Counted from the first letter of the stretch, positions 23,058 through 32,052 are shown. The stretch: 43,851 nt of DNA from Phaeobacter sp. HF9A (GCF_011806385.1 NZ_JAATOX010000022.1:1-43851), one strand, 5' to 3'. Notes: a model not told the origin generated them from the sequence alone. Translations and numbers: made by a program.

Positions 23058-25040
23058 ATGACCACGAACTTTGCCCCTCTCACCATCGCCATCGGCGATC
23101 TGGTCCCGCATCCCGTCAATGTGCGCAGCAAATCCCCGGAAACCTATGACCCCGAGAACATTGCGCATCTGAAAGCCAGCATCGCTGTGCTGAGTGTGCT
23201 CCAGCCGCTCCTCGTCCAGAAACTCGACGGCAAATACGCCGTCCTCGCCGGCGGCCGGCGCCATGCCGCGCTAAAGGAGCTGGTCGCCGACAGGGCCGCC
23301 AAGGGGTTCACCGCCAAGACCAAGATCGACTGCCGCCTCGTGCCAGAGGATTGCGATGTCACCACGGCCCTGTCGCTCGCCGAGAACGTCACCCAGGCCC
23401 CCATGAACGCGATCGACGAGTTCGAGGCTTTCGCCCGGATGATGGAGGTCGACGGCCAGACGCCCGAGACCATCGCAAAGACCTTTGGCACCACTGTCAC
23501 CGCCGTCAAAGGCCGGTTGCGCTACGGGCTGATCCACCCCGATATCCGCGCCGCGGCCCGGGCCAAAGTGATCACGCTCGACACGATGAAGGCCTTTGCC
23601 GAGCACCCAAGCCAGGAGGCGCAACGCGAGGTCTTCGAGGCGCTCACGAAGGATGGCGGATATCTGCAGGCCTACACCGTCCGTCAGTCTCTCAAATCCC
23701 GCGGCGTGCAGGTCAGCGACGATATCGGGGCTTTTGTGCGTGAAGACTATGAGGCCCGCGGCGGCGCGGTTGCGGCCGATCTGCTGGAAGAGCATTCCGT
23801 GCTGGAAGACGCCGCGCTGGTCGAGACCATCCTGCTCGAGAAGCTCGGTGCTGCCGCAGAAGAGGCCCGTATGAGGCTGGGCTTTGCTTGGGCTGATGCT
23901 TTGGTGCGCTATGATTACGCGACCATGGCCGACTATGGCCGCGTCTATCCCGGCCCGATCAAGCCAGATGAGGCGGCCCAGAAGCGCATCGACGAGATCA
24001 CCGCCGAGCTTGAGAAATTGCAGCTCGAGATGGAGGATGAGGGGCTCGAAGACGACGCTTACAATGCGCTCTACGACCGGGTGGACGCTGTGGAAGAAGA
24101 AGCTCGCGATCTGCAGGAGGCTTACAGCGCCGAGGATCTCGTCCGTGCAGGCGTGATTGCGTCTTGGTCGAACGGGCAGATCACGCTCCATGTGGGCCTC
24201 GTCCGCCCGGAGGACACCGTGAAAGAGAAAGGCGCGCCCAGTTCCTCGACCAACACCACCGGAGAGGAGGCCCCCGACGCTGGCGAAATCACCTATCCGG
24301 CCTCGCTGGCCGAGGATCTCAAGACCGAGCGAGCCATGGCGCTCGGGGCCGCGATGGCGCTGCATCCCGGGGCCACGCTCGATCTGACGCTCTTCAAGCT
24401 GGTGAGTGATGTTGTGGCCGGCGGCATGAGTGTCACGCAGGCGATCAAGATCGATGCCCGCAAGGAATACCGCAGCCATGCCAAGATGGACGAGATCGAC
24501 GCTACCTCGCTTGAGCAGGTGGCGTCGACGCATGATGCGCTGGACCTCTCATGGCTCGATGACACCCGCGCGCCCGCCGATCAGTTCGCGGCGTTTCGCG
24601 CGCTGGAGGCCGGCGAGAAGGCCAAGCTCGTGGCCTATGCGACCGCCAGCACCACGCAGTCCTGCTTTGCCCGGGACCCGCGGCGCGACAGCCTGATGCA
24701 TGACTTCGAGATCGAGATCATGCCCGACATCCGCGCCCACTGGACGCCGAATGCGGCGCTCTTCAACCGCTTCAAGAAGGCCTGGCTCCTGAAAATCCTC
24801 GGCCAGGATCTGGACCTCGCTCAGGAGGCGGTGACGCTGGCCTCGTCGAGCAAGAAAGAGATCGTCGCCTTCTGCGACAAGCTCTTCGCCGAACCCTTCG
24901 CGACGCTCACGGACGCGCAGCGCGCTGCCGTGGCCGCCTGGTGCCCCCCTATGATGCAGACCAACGGTGTCGCCTGTGATGAGGCGGAGCATGCGTCGGA
25001 ATCTCCCGAGCCTGACAGCGAGATCGCGCAAGAGGCCTGA
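23058..25040 (+). CDS. Large ParB/RepB-like nuclease-domain protein
   Basis: A 660-residue protein. Residues about 5-105 are a ParB-like N-terminal domain (LVPHPVNVRSK, LKASIAVLSVLQPLLVQ, VLAGGRRHAALKEL, ALSLAENV), followed by a helix-turn-helix region (ETIAKTFGTTVTAVKGRLRYG) as in ParB/Spo0J. The remaining ~450 residues include a coiled-coil-rich stretch (about 310-360, acidic) and an Ala-rich C-terminus with no motif I know. It is about twice the length of a partition ParB, and no ParA, repA or parS cluster is seen here, so it is more likely an accessory mobile-element protein than the partition protein. Confidence 0.82.
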   Translation: MTTNFAPLTIAIGDLVPHPVNVRSKSPETYDPENIAHLKASIAVLSVLQPLLVQKLDGKYAVLAGGRRHAALKELVADRAAKGFTAKTKIDCRLVPEDCDVTTALSLAENVTQAPMNAIDEFEAFARMMEVDGQTPETIAKTFGTTVTAVKGRLRYGLIHPDIRAAARAKVITLDTMKAFAEHPSQEAQREVFEALTKDGGYLQAYTVRQSLKSRGVQVSDDIGAFVREDYEARGGAVAADLLEEHSVLEDAALVETILLEKLGAAAEEARMRLGFAWADALVRYDYATMADYGRVYPGPIKPDEAAQKRIDEITAELEKLQLEMEDEGLEDDAYNALYDRVDAVEEEARDLQEAYSAEDLVRAGVIASWSNGQITLHVGLVRPEDTVKEKGAPSSSTNTTGEEAPDAGEITYPASLAEDLKTERAMALGAAMALHPGATLDLTLFKLVSDVVAGGMSVTQAIKIDARKEYRSHAKMDEIDATSLEQVASTHDALDLSWLDDTRAPADQFAAFRALEAGEKAKLVAYATASTTQSCFARDPRRDSLMHDFEIEIMPDIRAHWTPNAALFNRFKKAWLLKILGQDLDLAQEAVTLASSSKKEIVAFCDKLFAEPFATLTDAQRAAVAAWCPPMMQTNGVACDEAEHASESPEPDSEIAQEA

Positions 25041-25050
25041 GTCCTCACGC

Positions 25051-25082
25051 GACCCGCGCAAGCCCTTTCGCCTGCGCGGGTC
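25051..25082 (+). terminator. Strong hairpin between ParB-like and DUF3085-like genes
   Basis: GACCCGCGCA and TGCGCGGGTC form a perfect 10-bp stem around a 12-nt loop (AGCCCTTTCGCC), followed by TATCTTCTCAT. It lies 33 bp before the start at 25115. It may be an intrinsic terminator with a poor T-run or a structured leader of the next gene. Confidence 0.55.
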
Positions 25083-25114
25083 TATCTTCTCATACCCAAC
25101 GGAAAGACATCCCC

Positions 25115-25708
25115 ATGGCTATTCTCAAGTTCTCCGCTTCCGCCGTCGCGGCGCAGATCGCCCATGCGCGCGCCTGCAAGACCTTCCTGCCCAACTGGAA
25201 CGGACCCGTGGACAGGCCCGCCCTGATCCTCATCGTCGGCAATGGCGTGCATCTGCGCTCGAACGGCATCGACGGCACGACCACGCGCACTGTCACCACC
25301 GAGCAGGCCGATCCCTCCTTCGCCTTCGCCGATGGCATGAACCCGTTTCGGGATGCCGATTGGATGGCGCAGCGCCGCATGGCGTTTCGCGATCTGACCG
25401 GGCAATTCTACACCGACATTCTCGACGATGTGCAGGTGCTCATCGACCGGGGGCAGGGGGCGACCCGGCTCGCCACCGATGGCCACAGCATCCGCGTCTT
25501 CGTGCGTCGCGCCTCGGACTATCTGATCGGCGGGACCTACGAGGTGCCCTCGGGCCTCGGCGGCACCTTCCGGGTCATCCTCAAGGATGCCTGCGACACC
25601 TTCGCGATCGTGCAGAACTGCGGCAACTGCGAGGATTTCGACGCCATGCAGCCCTATCGCGTGCCGCTCGATGCGCTGAGGGAACTCGATGATCGGAGGG
25701 CGGCGTAA
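25115..25708 (+). CDS. DUF3085-like protein
   Basis: A 197-residue protein. The segment RPALILIVGNGVHLRSNGIDG resembles the DUF3085 core (a 'LW.V...GVYL.SNG' pattern), preceded by a short helical N-terminus (AAQIAHARACKTFLP). Later it has TDILDDVQVLIDRGQ and a C-terminal CGNCEDFDAM cysteine pair. The function is unknown; the family is found on mobile elements. Its TAA shares one base with the ATG of the next gene (25708), so the two are translated together. Confidence 0.6.
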   Translation: MAILKFSASAVAAQIAHARACKTFLPNWNGPVDRPALILIVGNGVHLRSNGIDGTTTRTVTTEQADPSFAFADGMNPFRDADWMAQRRMAFRDLTGQFYTDILDDVQVLIDRGQGATRLATDGHSIRVFVRRASDYLIGGTYEVPSGLGGTFRVILKDACDTFAIVQNCGNCEDFDAMQPYRVPLDALRELDDRRAA

Positions 25709-26361
25709 TGGGTTGGCTCTTTTACACCGACCGCCGCGTCCAGACCTACGCGGATGAGAAAGCAGAGATCACCCGGCTTTGCACCTTTGAGGGCGACACG
25801 CGCAAAACGGACCTGGTCAAGGCCTGTAAGGTTGGCTCCACCTGGTATGCGGCGGCAAGGGTCACCAATCTCGACGGAACCGCTGTCGAAGACGCGACCT
25901 ATGTGACCGATCCTGACGGCTCCATCACTTTCGGGGCTGTCTTCCTCACCCTGTACGATGACGGCTGCTGGGGTTACAAGGACATGGAGGAAAGCGCTGG
26001 CCCGAACGAGTCTCGTGCTCCCCTTGGGCTGATCGAGCTCCTCTCCGACCTGAAAGACCCGGACAGCTACGCCCAGGACTGGCGTCAGCGCTGCCGGGAT
26101 TGGGCTGCGGTCCCGGACTACGAGGAAGGCGACAAGATCAGACTCGCCACCCCTGTGATGCTCACCGATGGCAGCACTTGTCAGATCGTCACCGCGACGC
26201 ACTACAGGCGTGGGCGGCAAAAACGCCGATGCTACCGCATCGAGGAAACCGGCGGGCTCGTGCGCCTGTCTAAAGCGACGCTTGCGGGCTCGGAGCTGCT
26301 CAACTCCGCGAAAGGCGCGGCCAGCCCGGTGCTGGCGGAGTATTTCGCGTGGCGAGAATAG
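25708..26361 (+). CDS. DUF6927-like protein
   Basis: A 217-residue protein beginning MGWLFYTDRR with WYAAARVTN, FGAVFLTLYDDGCWGYKDMEE and SAGPNESRAPLGLIELLSDL. The GYKDM-E---GP core and N-terminal GWLF are those of DUF6927, as I recall the family; no function is known. It is coupled to the DUF3085-like gene by a one-base overlap. The C-terminal ~60 residues are basic and hydrophilic (HYRRGRQKRRCYRIEE), as in small nucleic-acid-associated proteins, which is only a hint. Confidence 0.65.
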   Translation: MGWLFYTDRRVQTYADEKAEITRLCTFEGDTRKTDLVKACKVGSTWYAAARVTNLDGTAVEDATYVTDPDGSITFGAVFLTLYDDGCWGYKDMEESAGPNESRAPLGLIELLSDLKDPDSYAQDWRQRCRDWAAVPDYEEGDKIRLATPVMLTDGSTCQIVTATHYRRGRQKRRCYRIEETGGLVRLSKATLAGSELLNSAKGAASPVLAEYFAWRE

Positions 26362-26418
26362 GTGCTTCGCCGGACAGCTCATCGACCTGCCCGGAGACAG
26401 CAGATCCTGCGGCTTGTC

Positions 26419-26447
26419 TTGACAGTACAATGCAAATGCATTACCTA
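26419..26447 (+). promoter_or_regulatory. Toxin-antitoxin promoter with operator palindrome in the spacer
   Basis: TTGACA (26419-26424), a 17-bp spacer and TACCTA (26442-26447) make a good sigma70-type promoter. Most of the spacer is the palindrome AATGCA-AA-TGCATT (26429-26442). Binding there would block RNA polymerase, which suits autoregulation by the AbrB-fold antitoxin. Confidence 0.65.
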
Positions 26448-26486
26448 TCACGGGTAGCAAAGACCCTTTTCTTTCAGGAGACTGCC

Positions 26487-26813
26487 ATGACAGCGCTCGC
26501 ACAAGATGTCTCGAAACTCACGGACCGGTATCAGACGACCGTGCCGGCGGGGGTGCGCAAACAGCTAAAGTTGGGTAAGGGCGACCAGATTCGTTACTGT
26601 ACCGAGCCGAGTGGCAGGGTCTATATCGAGCCCGTGCGCAGCGACGAGGATGATCCCGCGCTCGGCGCCTTTCTCGATTTTGTCGAGGCCGATATCAAGG
26701 CGCATCCGGATCGCATTCGAGCGTTCGATGGGGCTTTGCATGACCGTCTTGCAGCACTGGTCGGAGACGTTGACGTCGATCTCGATGCGCCGCTATCGCT
26801 CGAGGATGAATGA
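26487..26813 (+). CDS. prlF: PrlF/SohA-family antitoxin (AbrB/SpoVT fold)
   Basis: A 108-residue protein. ATG 26487 is preceded by CAGGAG; the longer frame starts inside the previous gene. Residues about 8-50 are a SpoVT/AbrB swapped-hairpin DNA-binding domain (KLTDRYQTTVPAGVRKQL...GDQIRY). The C-terminal half (DPALGAFLDFVEADIKAHPD) is the toxin-binding extension of PrlF. Its stop overlaps the YhaV start as ATGA, the usual antitoxin-first order. It should neutralise YhaV and repress its own promoter through the palindrome upstream. Confidence 0.88.
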   Translation: MTALAQDVSKLTDRYQTTVPAGVRKQLKLGKGDQIRYCTEPSGRVYIEPVRSDEDDPALGAFLDFVEADIKAHPDRIRAFDGALHDRLAALVGDVDVDLDAPLSLEDE

Positions 26814-27328
26814 ACGGCGATAGCGTGCCCGCTGGGGCGCCCCTTGTTGTAAACGGATGGTCGATTTATGCGCATCCGCTCTTTCTGGACCAGCTCGAAG
26901 GGCTGATCGAAGAGGTCGAGGCGCGTAAGGCTCGCGATCCAAAGACCTGGCGCAAGAAAAACCCGACGAAACGGCTGGCCGCCATCTTCAAGCTGGTCAC
27001 CGAGGCCATACCGGCGGACCCGGGTGCCGCCGCCTTCCGGCAAGGCGGCACACTCGGCGATCACCGCAAGCACTGGTTCCGGGCGAAATTCTTTCAGCAG
27101 TATCGGCTGTTCTACCGGTTCAACAGCGATGCAAAGGTCATCGTGGTGGCCTGGGTGAACGACGACAAGACCCTGCGCGCCTATGGCAGCAAGACGGATG
27201 CCTACGCGACGTTCAAAGGGATGCTGGAAGATGGCAATCCACCTGACAATTTCGACGCGCTCTTGAAAGAAGCGGCGGCGGCGGACAAGCGGTTCGAGAC
27301 GTCTCTTGAAGCGGCGACCGATCGGTAA
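26810..27328 (+). CDS. yhaV: YhaV-family ribonuclease toxin
   Basis: A 172-residue protein (E. coli YhaV is about 154). It begins with VVNGWSIYAHPLFLDQLEGL, the typical YhaV N-terminus, and continues with KKNPTKRLAAIFKLV, HRKHWFRAKFFQQYRLFYRF and VVAWVNDDKTLRAYGSKTDA, a RelE/YoeB-like fold with Arg/His/Lys residues for RNA cleavage. It is translationally coupled to PrlF. The pair is a type II toxin-antitoxin module that would stabilise the replicon or limit growth under stress. Confidence 0.9.
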   Translation: MNGDSVPAGAPLVVNGWSIYAHPLFLDQLEGLIEEVEARKARDPKTWRKKNPTKRLAAIFKLVTEAIPADPGAAAFRQGGTLGDHRKHWFRAKFFQQYRLFYRFNSDAKVIVVAWVNDDKTLRAYGSKTDAYATFKGMLEDGNPPDNFDALLKEAAAADKRFETSLEAATDR

Positions 27329-27475
27329 GTGGCCCCGTTAGCTGTGAACCTTACGGCCTTGCCGTTTACGGCACCACTGTGGGTGATGTAGCATCGACCC
27401 ATAGCATGGTCGGAGAAAGCGCAATGGACCCAACGGGTAAGGAACAGCCGCACCTCGGTTTCGAGGAGCATTTCC

Positions 27476-27628
27476 GTGGCGGCTGATGTCAATTCGTATG
27501 AGGCGTTGTTTCGCGCGCAGGTACAGACCGCGCTTGAGGATGCACGCGCGGGAACTTCACAGGTTCAGGGAATGCTAGCCGCGCAGGCTTTGATTGATGC
27601 GAAGCGCCAGGGCCAATCCAAGCCCTGA
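27476..27628 (+). CDS. Small antitoxin-like protein (50 aa)
   Basis: GTG 27476 with GAGGAG 8 nt upstream opens a 50-residue frame. ALFRAQVQTALEDARAG followed by GMLAAQALIDAKR resembles the small ParD/RelB-type 'stability determinant' antitoxins (pattern: F-RA-VQ-AL-D-R). A matching RelE/ParE toxin would usually lie directly downstream but is absent, so it may be an orphan. A 20-codon frame from 27424 ends just across this start. Confidence 0.45.
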   Translation: MAADVNSYEALFRAQVQTALEDARAGTSQVQGMLAAQALIDAKRQGQSKP

Positions 27629-27635
27629 CCAAGCC

Positions 27636-27694
27636 TTGGAGGTCAGCGCGGTCTGACCTCATCACCCCGGAAAAGCGAAAGTGGGCTTTTTCTC
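27636..27694 (+). terminator. Double hairpin and leader-family element before the methyltransferase gene
   Basis: GAGGTCA/TGACCTC form a perfect 7-bp stem (about 27640-27661). It is followed by GAAAAGC, loop GAAAGTGG, GCTTTTTC (27669-27692), a member of the recurrent leader family with a T-rich 3' arm. The second hairpin looks like an intrinsic terminator. Confidence 0.5.
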
Positions 27695-27731
27695 CTTTGG
27701 AACTCAGACCCTGATCCAAAGGAAAACCCCC

Positions 27732-28619
27732 ATGACCAAGCCCAATCCGGCAAACCCGCCTTTCTCAATCTCCGGCGCTGATCTCACCTCTGCGCTGGCG
27801 CAAATCGGCGCGGAGATCGACCACCAACCCCTGCGCAGCTCGGCGCTTGCGCGCATCATGCGCGAGACCTTTCTTGGCAGTGATGCCGGAGGCGCCTGGG
27901 ACTGGCGCATGGCCTATGACCTGATGCAGGCGGCTGCCATCCGAGTGCTGCTGCGTGGGGACGGCGCGGCAGGTGACATTGCCGCTGCGAAACTGCTCGC
28001 GTCCCGGCTCCTGACGGAAACCCGCCGGTCAGAGCAGCAAATCCGGCTGCAGCAGTTTTCTACGCCGCTGCCATTTGCCGCCTTGGCCGTACGGGCGGCT
28101 GCGGTCCGCAAGGGCGAGACTGTGCTGGAGCCCTCGGCTGGTACCGGTGCCCTGGCAGCTTTCGCTGCCCGGGCCGGTGCCTCGCTTGTGCTCAATGACA
28201 TCGATCCTTTTCGCCAGAGCCTCCTGCGCGCGGTCTACGGCGGCGAGGTGACAGGCCATGACGGGGAGCATATCGATGATCTGCTGCAGACGCCGGTTCT
28301 ACCCGACGTCGTGGTGATGAACCCGCCCTTTGCCTCCTCGGTCGATCGCTCCCGAGACAAGCATATCGCTGCCAAACATCTCATTGCGGCTGCAAAGCGC
28401 CTGGCACCCGGTGGGCGGCTGGTGGCGATCATGCCGCCGGGCTTCAGCCCGGAGCGTGATGCCGCGCATTGGTCCCGGGCTTGCGGTCTCCTGACGCCGC
28501 GCTTGGCCCTCACGATGCCGGGACAAGTTTACCGCAAGCTCGGCACCTCTGTGGAAACCCAGCTCATGGTCTTAGACAAGGTGTTAGAAACTTTACAAAT
28601 TCAAAAATCTACACCATAA
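27732..28619 (+). CDS. Methyltransferase-domain N-terminal part of a broken methyltransferase/strawberry-notch gene
   Basis: A 295-residue protein with an AdoMet-binding fold: motif I LEPSAGTGALAAFAA, a LVLNDIDPF acidic loop and NPPF, the catalytic motif of N6-adenine and related amino-methyltransferases. On Rhodobacterales plasmids this domain is normally the N-terminus of a very long protein fused to a strawberry-notch helicase-like domain. Here homology ends at about codon 280 (VETQLMVLDKV), and the next few codons are AT-rich and unrelated, with a stop at 28619. The helicase part resumes at 29384. The methyltransferase domain itself looks complete and might still work alone. Confidence 0.75.
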   Translation: MTKPNPANPPFSISGADLTSALAQIGAEIDHQPLRSSALARIMRETFLGSDAGGAWDWRMAYDLMQAAAIRVLLRGDGAAGDIAAAKLLASRLLTETRRSEQQIRLQQFSTPLPFAALAVRAAAVRKGETVLEPSAGTGALAAFAARAGASLVLNDIDPFRQSLLRAVYGGEVTGHDGEHIDDLLQTPVLPDVVVMNPPFASSVDRSRDKHIAAKHLIAAAKRLAPGGRLVAIMPPGFSPERDAAHWSRACGLLTPRLALTMPGQVYRKLGTSVETQLMVLDKVLETLQIQKSTP

Positions 28620-28624
28620 TTGAA

Positions 28625-28652
28625 AGGGCGTTCCTTAATGCAGGAACGCCCT
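28625..28652 (-). terminator. Terminator for the inserted minus-strand gene
   Basis: AGGGCGTTCCT and AGGAACGCCCT form a perfect 11-bp stem around 6 nt. On the minus strand it is followed by TTTCAATT, as expected for an intrinsic terminator of the 29238-28747 gene. It lies near the left edge of the inserted segment. Confidence 0.65.
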
Positions 28653-28746
28653 GCCTCCCTTTGGAGGCTGCCGACTAAACCTGTCACAGACAGGATGAAG
28701 CCGGGAAGTCTATGGCGGCGGCATTGGGATCACCCCCTCTCCGTTG

Positions 28747-29238
28747 TTACGCCAAAGGCGGAGGGGATGCTTGACCGGCTTCCTCCGCCTTTTCCTTATC
28801 GACAAGAAACCACTTCCCGTCGCTCTCTTCGTAAAGTCCCGCTTCGCGGCCCTTACGTAGCTCATTCCGATAACTGCTCGCGCGGATCATTTTCTCTAAA
28901 TCGTCTTGTGCAGTTTCTTCTATTTCTGCTGGAGTTAAACCCGGATTCTCGTTAAGGGCGCGCTGGATGACTTTACGCGCAAGACCTTTTGGCGCCCGCT
29001 GACGCTCTTGGCTGCTGTCGACTGGGCCTCCAAATCCGTCTGACTGTGTGTCATTATCGATCGCTAGCGCGTTCGGGGGGGGGCTAGATGAGCCACCCAT
29101 TCCGCTTGTCATGACAAGACTTTGGATTTTTTCCATCGTATCCTGTACGCCGCGCTCATAACCTCGCTTCTCAGCATCGGTAATGGCTTGGCGTAGTCGG
29201 GCGATAATCTCCTGCTCTATGTTCGAATCGTTGTCCAT
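28747..29238 (-). CDS. Unknown 163-aa protein carried in the inserted segment
   Basis: AGGAGG lies 7 nt before ATG 29238 (minus strand), so it is well supported as a gene. The N-terminal ~40 residues are a charged helix (IEQEIIARLRQAITDAEKRG), then a Ser/Pro/Gly linker, then a C-terminal winged-helix-like domain (RKVIQRALNENPGLTPAEIE ... GLYEESDGKWFLVD). I do not recognise a family. It is the only gene in the ~800 bp that replaced the middle of the methyltransferase/strawberry-notch gene and has its own terminator. It may be cargo of a small mobile unit, but no transposase or inverted ends are visible. Confidence 0.7.
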   Translation of the reverse strand: MDNDSNIEQEIIARLRQAITDAEKRGYERGVQDTMEKIQSLVMTSGMGGSSSPPPNALAIDNDTQSDGFGGPVDSSQERQRAPKGLARKVIQRALNENPGLTPAEIEETAQDDLEKMIRASSYRNELRKGREAGLYEESDGKWFLVDKEKAEEAGQASPPPLA

Positions 29239-29383
29239 GGCTCTGGCCTCCTGCTAGTGTAATAGAGCGCCGCTATGTGGCCCGCAAGACAATAATGGCA
29301 TCCATTGGAAATTATTTTGCCGCTATCCGTTGTTGCCCCTTATAGCCTGAAGTTGTCTCTGTGGCGCGCTATTTTGCGACAAC

Positions 29384-32052
29384 GACATTCAGCCGCTCTC
29401 CAAATGGAAACCGGACCAGCCCATCCCGATGGGCGACGGTATCCTCTTCGTCACCTATGCCACGCTGCGGTCCGCGGGCAAATGCGGCACCACACGGCTG
29501 AGCCAGATCCTCGACTGGATGGGCGAAGATTTCGACGGCGTCCTCGCTTTTGATGAGGCCCATGCCATGCAGAACGCGGCAGGGTCCGAGCAGGGCAGGG
29601 GGGCCAAACCCTCGCAGCAGGGTCTTGCTGGTCTGCGGCTGCAACTTGCCGCTCCGCGCGCCCGCGTATTCTACATCTCGGCCACGGGTGCAACGAGTGT
29701 ACACAACCTGGCCTATGCCGCGCGGCTGGGGCTCTGGGGGCAGGGACCCGAATACCCCTTCCCGAGCCGCGAGAGTTTCGTCTCGGCGATGGAGGCAGGC
29801 GGTGTCGCCGCCATGGAGGTGGTCGCGCGCGATCTCAAGACGCTCGGGCTCTACACGGCGCGTGCCCTCAGCTTTGATGGCGTGGAATATGATGTTCTAG
29901 AACACGCGCTGACCCCGGCGCAGATCGAGATCTACGACGCCTATGCGGGCGCATTTCGGACGATTCACCACAATCTCGAGGCGGCACTGACGGCAACCGG
30001 TGTCAACGATGCCTCGGGGGAGACCAATGCCTCGGCCGTACGCGCCTCGGCCAAGTCCCGGTTTGAAAGCACCAAGCAGCGCTTCTTCAACCATCTCCTG
30101 ATGGGCATGAAAGCCCCGACCATCATCGGCGCCATCGAGGATGACCTCGCGGCGGGCAACGCCTGCGTCATCCAGGTGGTCTCGACGGGTGAGAGCCTGT
30201 TGAAGCGTCGGCTTGAAGCGATGGAGCCCGAGGACGAGCTGGTCGAGGGTGCGCTAACGCCGCGCGACTATGTTCTGGCTACCTCGAACAGGCCTTCCCG
30301 ATCCATGCGCAAAAGCTCGTGGAAATCGACGGCAACATGGTGGCCGAGCCGCTCAGGGATGAGACCGGTGCGCTGGTGGTCTCGCGGGAGGCGCTCGCCC
30401 TGCGCGATGCGGCCATGATGGAGTTGATGACGCTCGCTCCGATCCCCTCGGCGCTCGATCAGATCCTTTGGGCCTTTGGCGACGAGGCTGTCGCCGAGGT
30501 CACGGGGCGGTCCATCCGGCCCCTCAAGGCCGCGGATGGTCATCTCTTCATCGAAAAGCGCAGCCCCAGCAGCAATTCCTCCGAGACCCAAGCCTTCATG
30601 GATGGTGAGAAGAATATCCTGATCTTCTCCGATGCAGGCGGCACGGGCCGATCCTATCACGCGGCGCAAATGGCCAAGAACCAGAAGCGGCGGCGGCATT
30701 ATCTGCTGGAGCCCGGCTGGCGCGCCGATGCGGCGATCCAGGGGCTGGGTCGCACGCATCGATCGGCCCAGGTCAGCGCGCCCTTCTTCCGGGTCTGCAC
30801 CTCCGATGTGCATGGCGAGAAACGTTTCACCTCGACGATTGCCAAACGCCTCGATCAGCTGGGGGCCCTGACCAAGGGTCAGCGCGAGACCGGCTCGCAA
30901 GGCATGTTCCGTGAGGAGGACAATCTCGAAAGCCCGATCGCGCGGGCGGCGCTGCGCGGGTATTTCGCCGATCTTGCTGCCGGGCGGGCAGCGGCGATGA
31001 GCTACGAGAGCTTCACCGACTGGACAGCCCTGCGGCTGATCGACAAGGACGGGGTGCTCCTTGAGGAGCTTCCCCCGATCCAGCGGTTTCTCAACCGGGT
31101 GTTGGCGCTGCCCATCCGCATGCAGAACGCGCTCTTTGCTGAGTTCATGAACCGGATCGCCGATCAGACGGAACGGGCGCGCGCGGCGGGTACGCTCGAT
31201 CTCGGCGTGGAAACCCTGCGCGGCGAAAGGATCGAACAGGTTTCCACCGAAGACCTCTGGACCTGCCCGAAATCCGGCGCGGTGACGCGGATCATCGGGC
31301 TCGAGGTGACCGACCCAGTCTATATCCTGGGCGCGGACGAGGCCATGTCGCGTAATCCTGACAAGCTGCCGATGGTCAATCGCGCTTCCGGTCGCGCGGC
31401 GCTCATTTCGGCGCGGCCCATGCAGATGTATGACGAGGACATTGTCACGCTAATGCGCAAGGCGGTGCGGCCAAACGGGTCGAGCTATCTGGAGGAGGCG
31501 CGGTTCGAGTCCTCCGCCTGGGAAGAGATCGGCAAGCCTGAGTTTGCAGGGCTTTGGGATGCTGAGGCTGCGTCCCTGCCAAAAACCACCACGACCAAGC
31601 TCTACCTGCTGACCGGGCTCTTGCTGCCGATCTGGAAGGACATCCCGACCACGAATGAACGCATCTACAGGGTCACGCCCGACGGGGCGACGGCGATGAT
31701 CGGGCGCACGTTGAGCGAAGAAGGGGCGGCCGCGCTCCGCGCCCGCTTCCTTGTCTCCAACCCGCAAACACCGCAGGAGATGCTGACCGCCGCATCGGGC
31801 TCCACCGCGCCAGTCGATCTGGGCCGGGGTCTCACCCTGACCCGTCGCCGGGTCGCAGGCGAGATGCGCCTCGAGCTGTGCGGTGCGGATCGGGGCATGA
31901 TCGAAGGCCTCAAGTCCATGGGGTGTTTCACGGAGATCATCGCCTTCCAGCTGCGGGTGTTCCTGCCGCATGGGGAAGGTGTCGACACGGGGAACATTCT
32001 GACCCGGATCGTGGGCCAGAGGCCCGCTATCACGGCAGACCAAGCCGCCTGA
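29384..32052 (+). pseudogene. Strawberry-notch-type helicase-like protein, 5'-deleted and frameshifted
   Basis: Homology starts abruptly at DIQPLSKWKPDQPIPMGDG and continues through the Sno helicase-like core: DEAH box (FDEAHAMQN), motif III-like ISATGAT, later IFSDAGGTGRSYH and QGLGRTHRSAQ (motif VI-like). The Walker A motif and preceding linker are missing because the 28.58-29.38 kb segment replaced them. A one-base loss near 30279 shifts the frame: ALTPRDYVL continues as YLEQAFPIHAQKLVEI in the other frame. The C-terminal ~580 residues from about 30280 to 32052 are open. The protein cannot be made as a whole, and the ATPase core is dead. Confidence 0.85.

Noticed and set aside
23058..25040. 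Plasmid partition locus (parAB)
   Set aside because: The ParB-like protein is about twice the usual length, there is no ParA-type ATPase or replication initiator beside it, and no cluster of parS-like sites was seen.
27732..28619. Methyltransferase of a restriction-modification system
   Set aside because: No specificity or endonuclease gene is adjacent, and the domain matches the N-terminus of the methyltransferase/strawberry-notch fusion whose remainder lies downstream.
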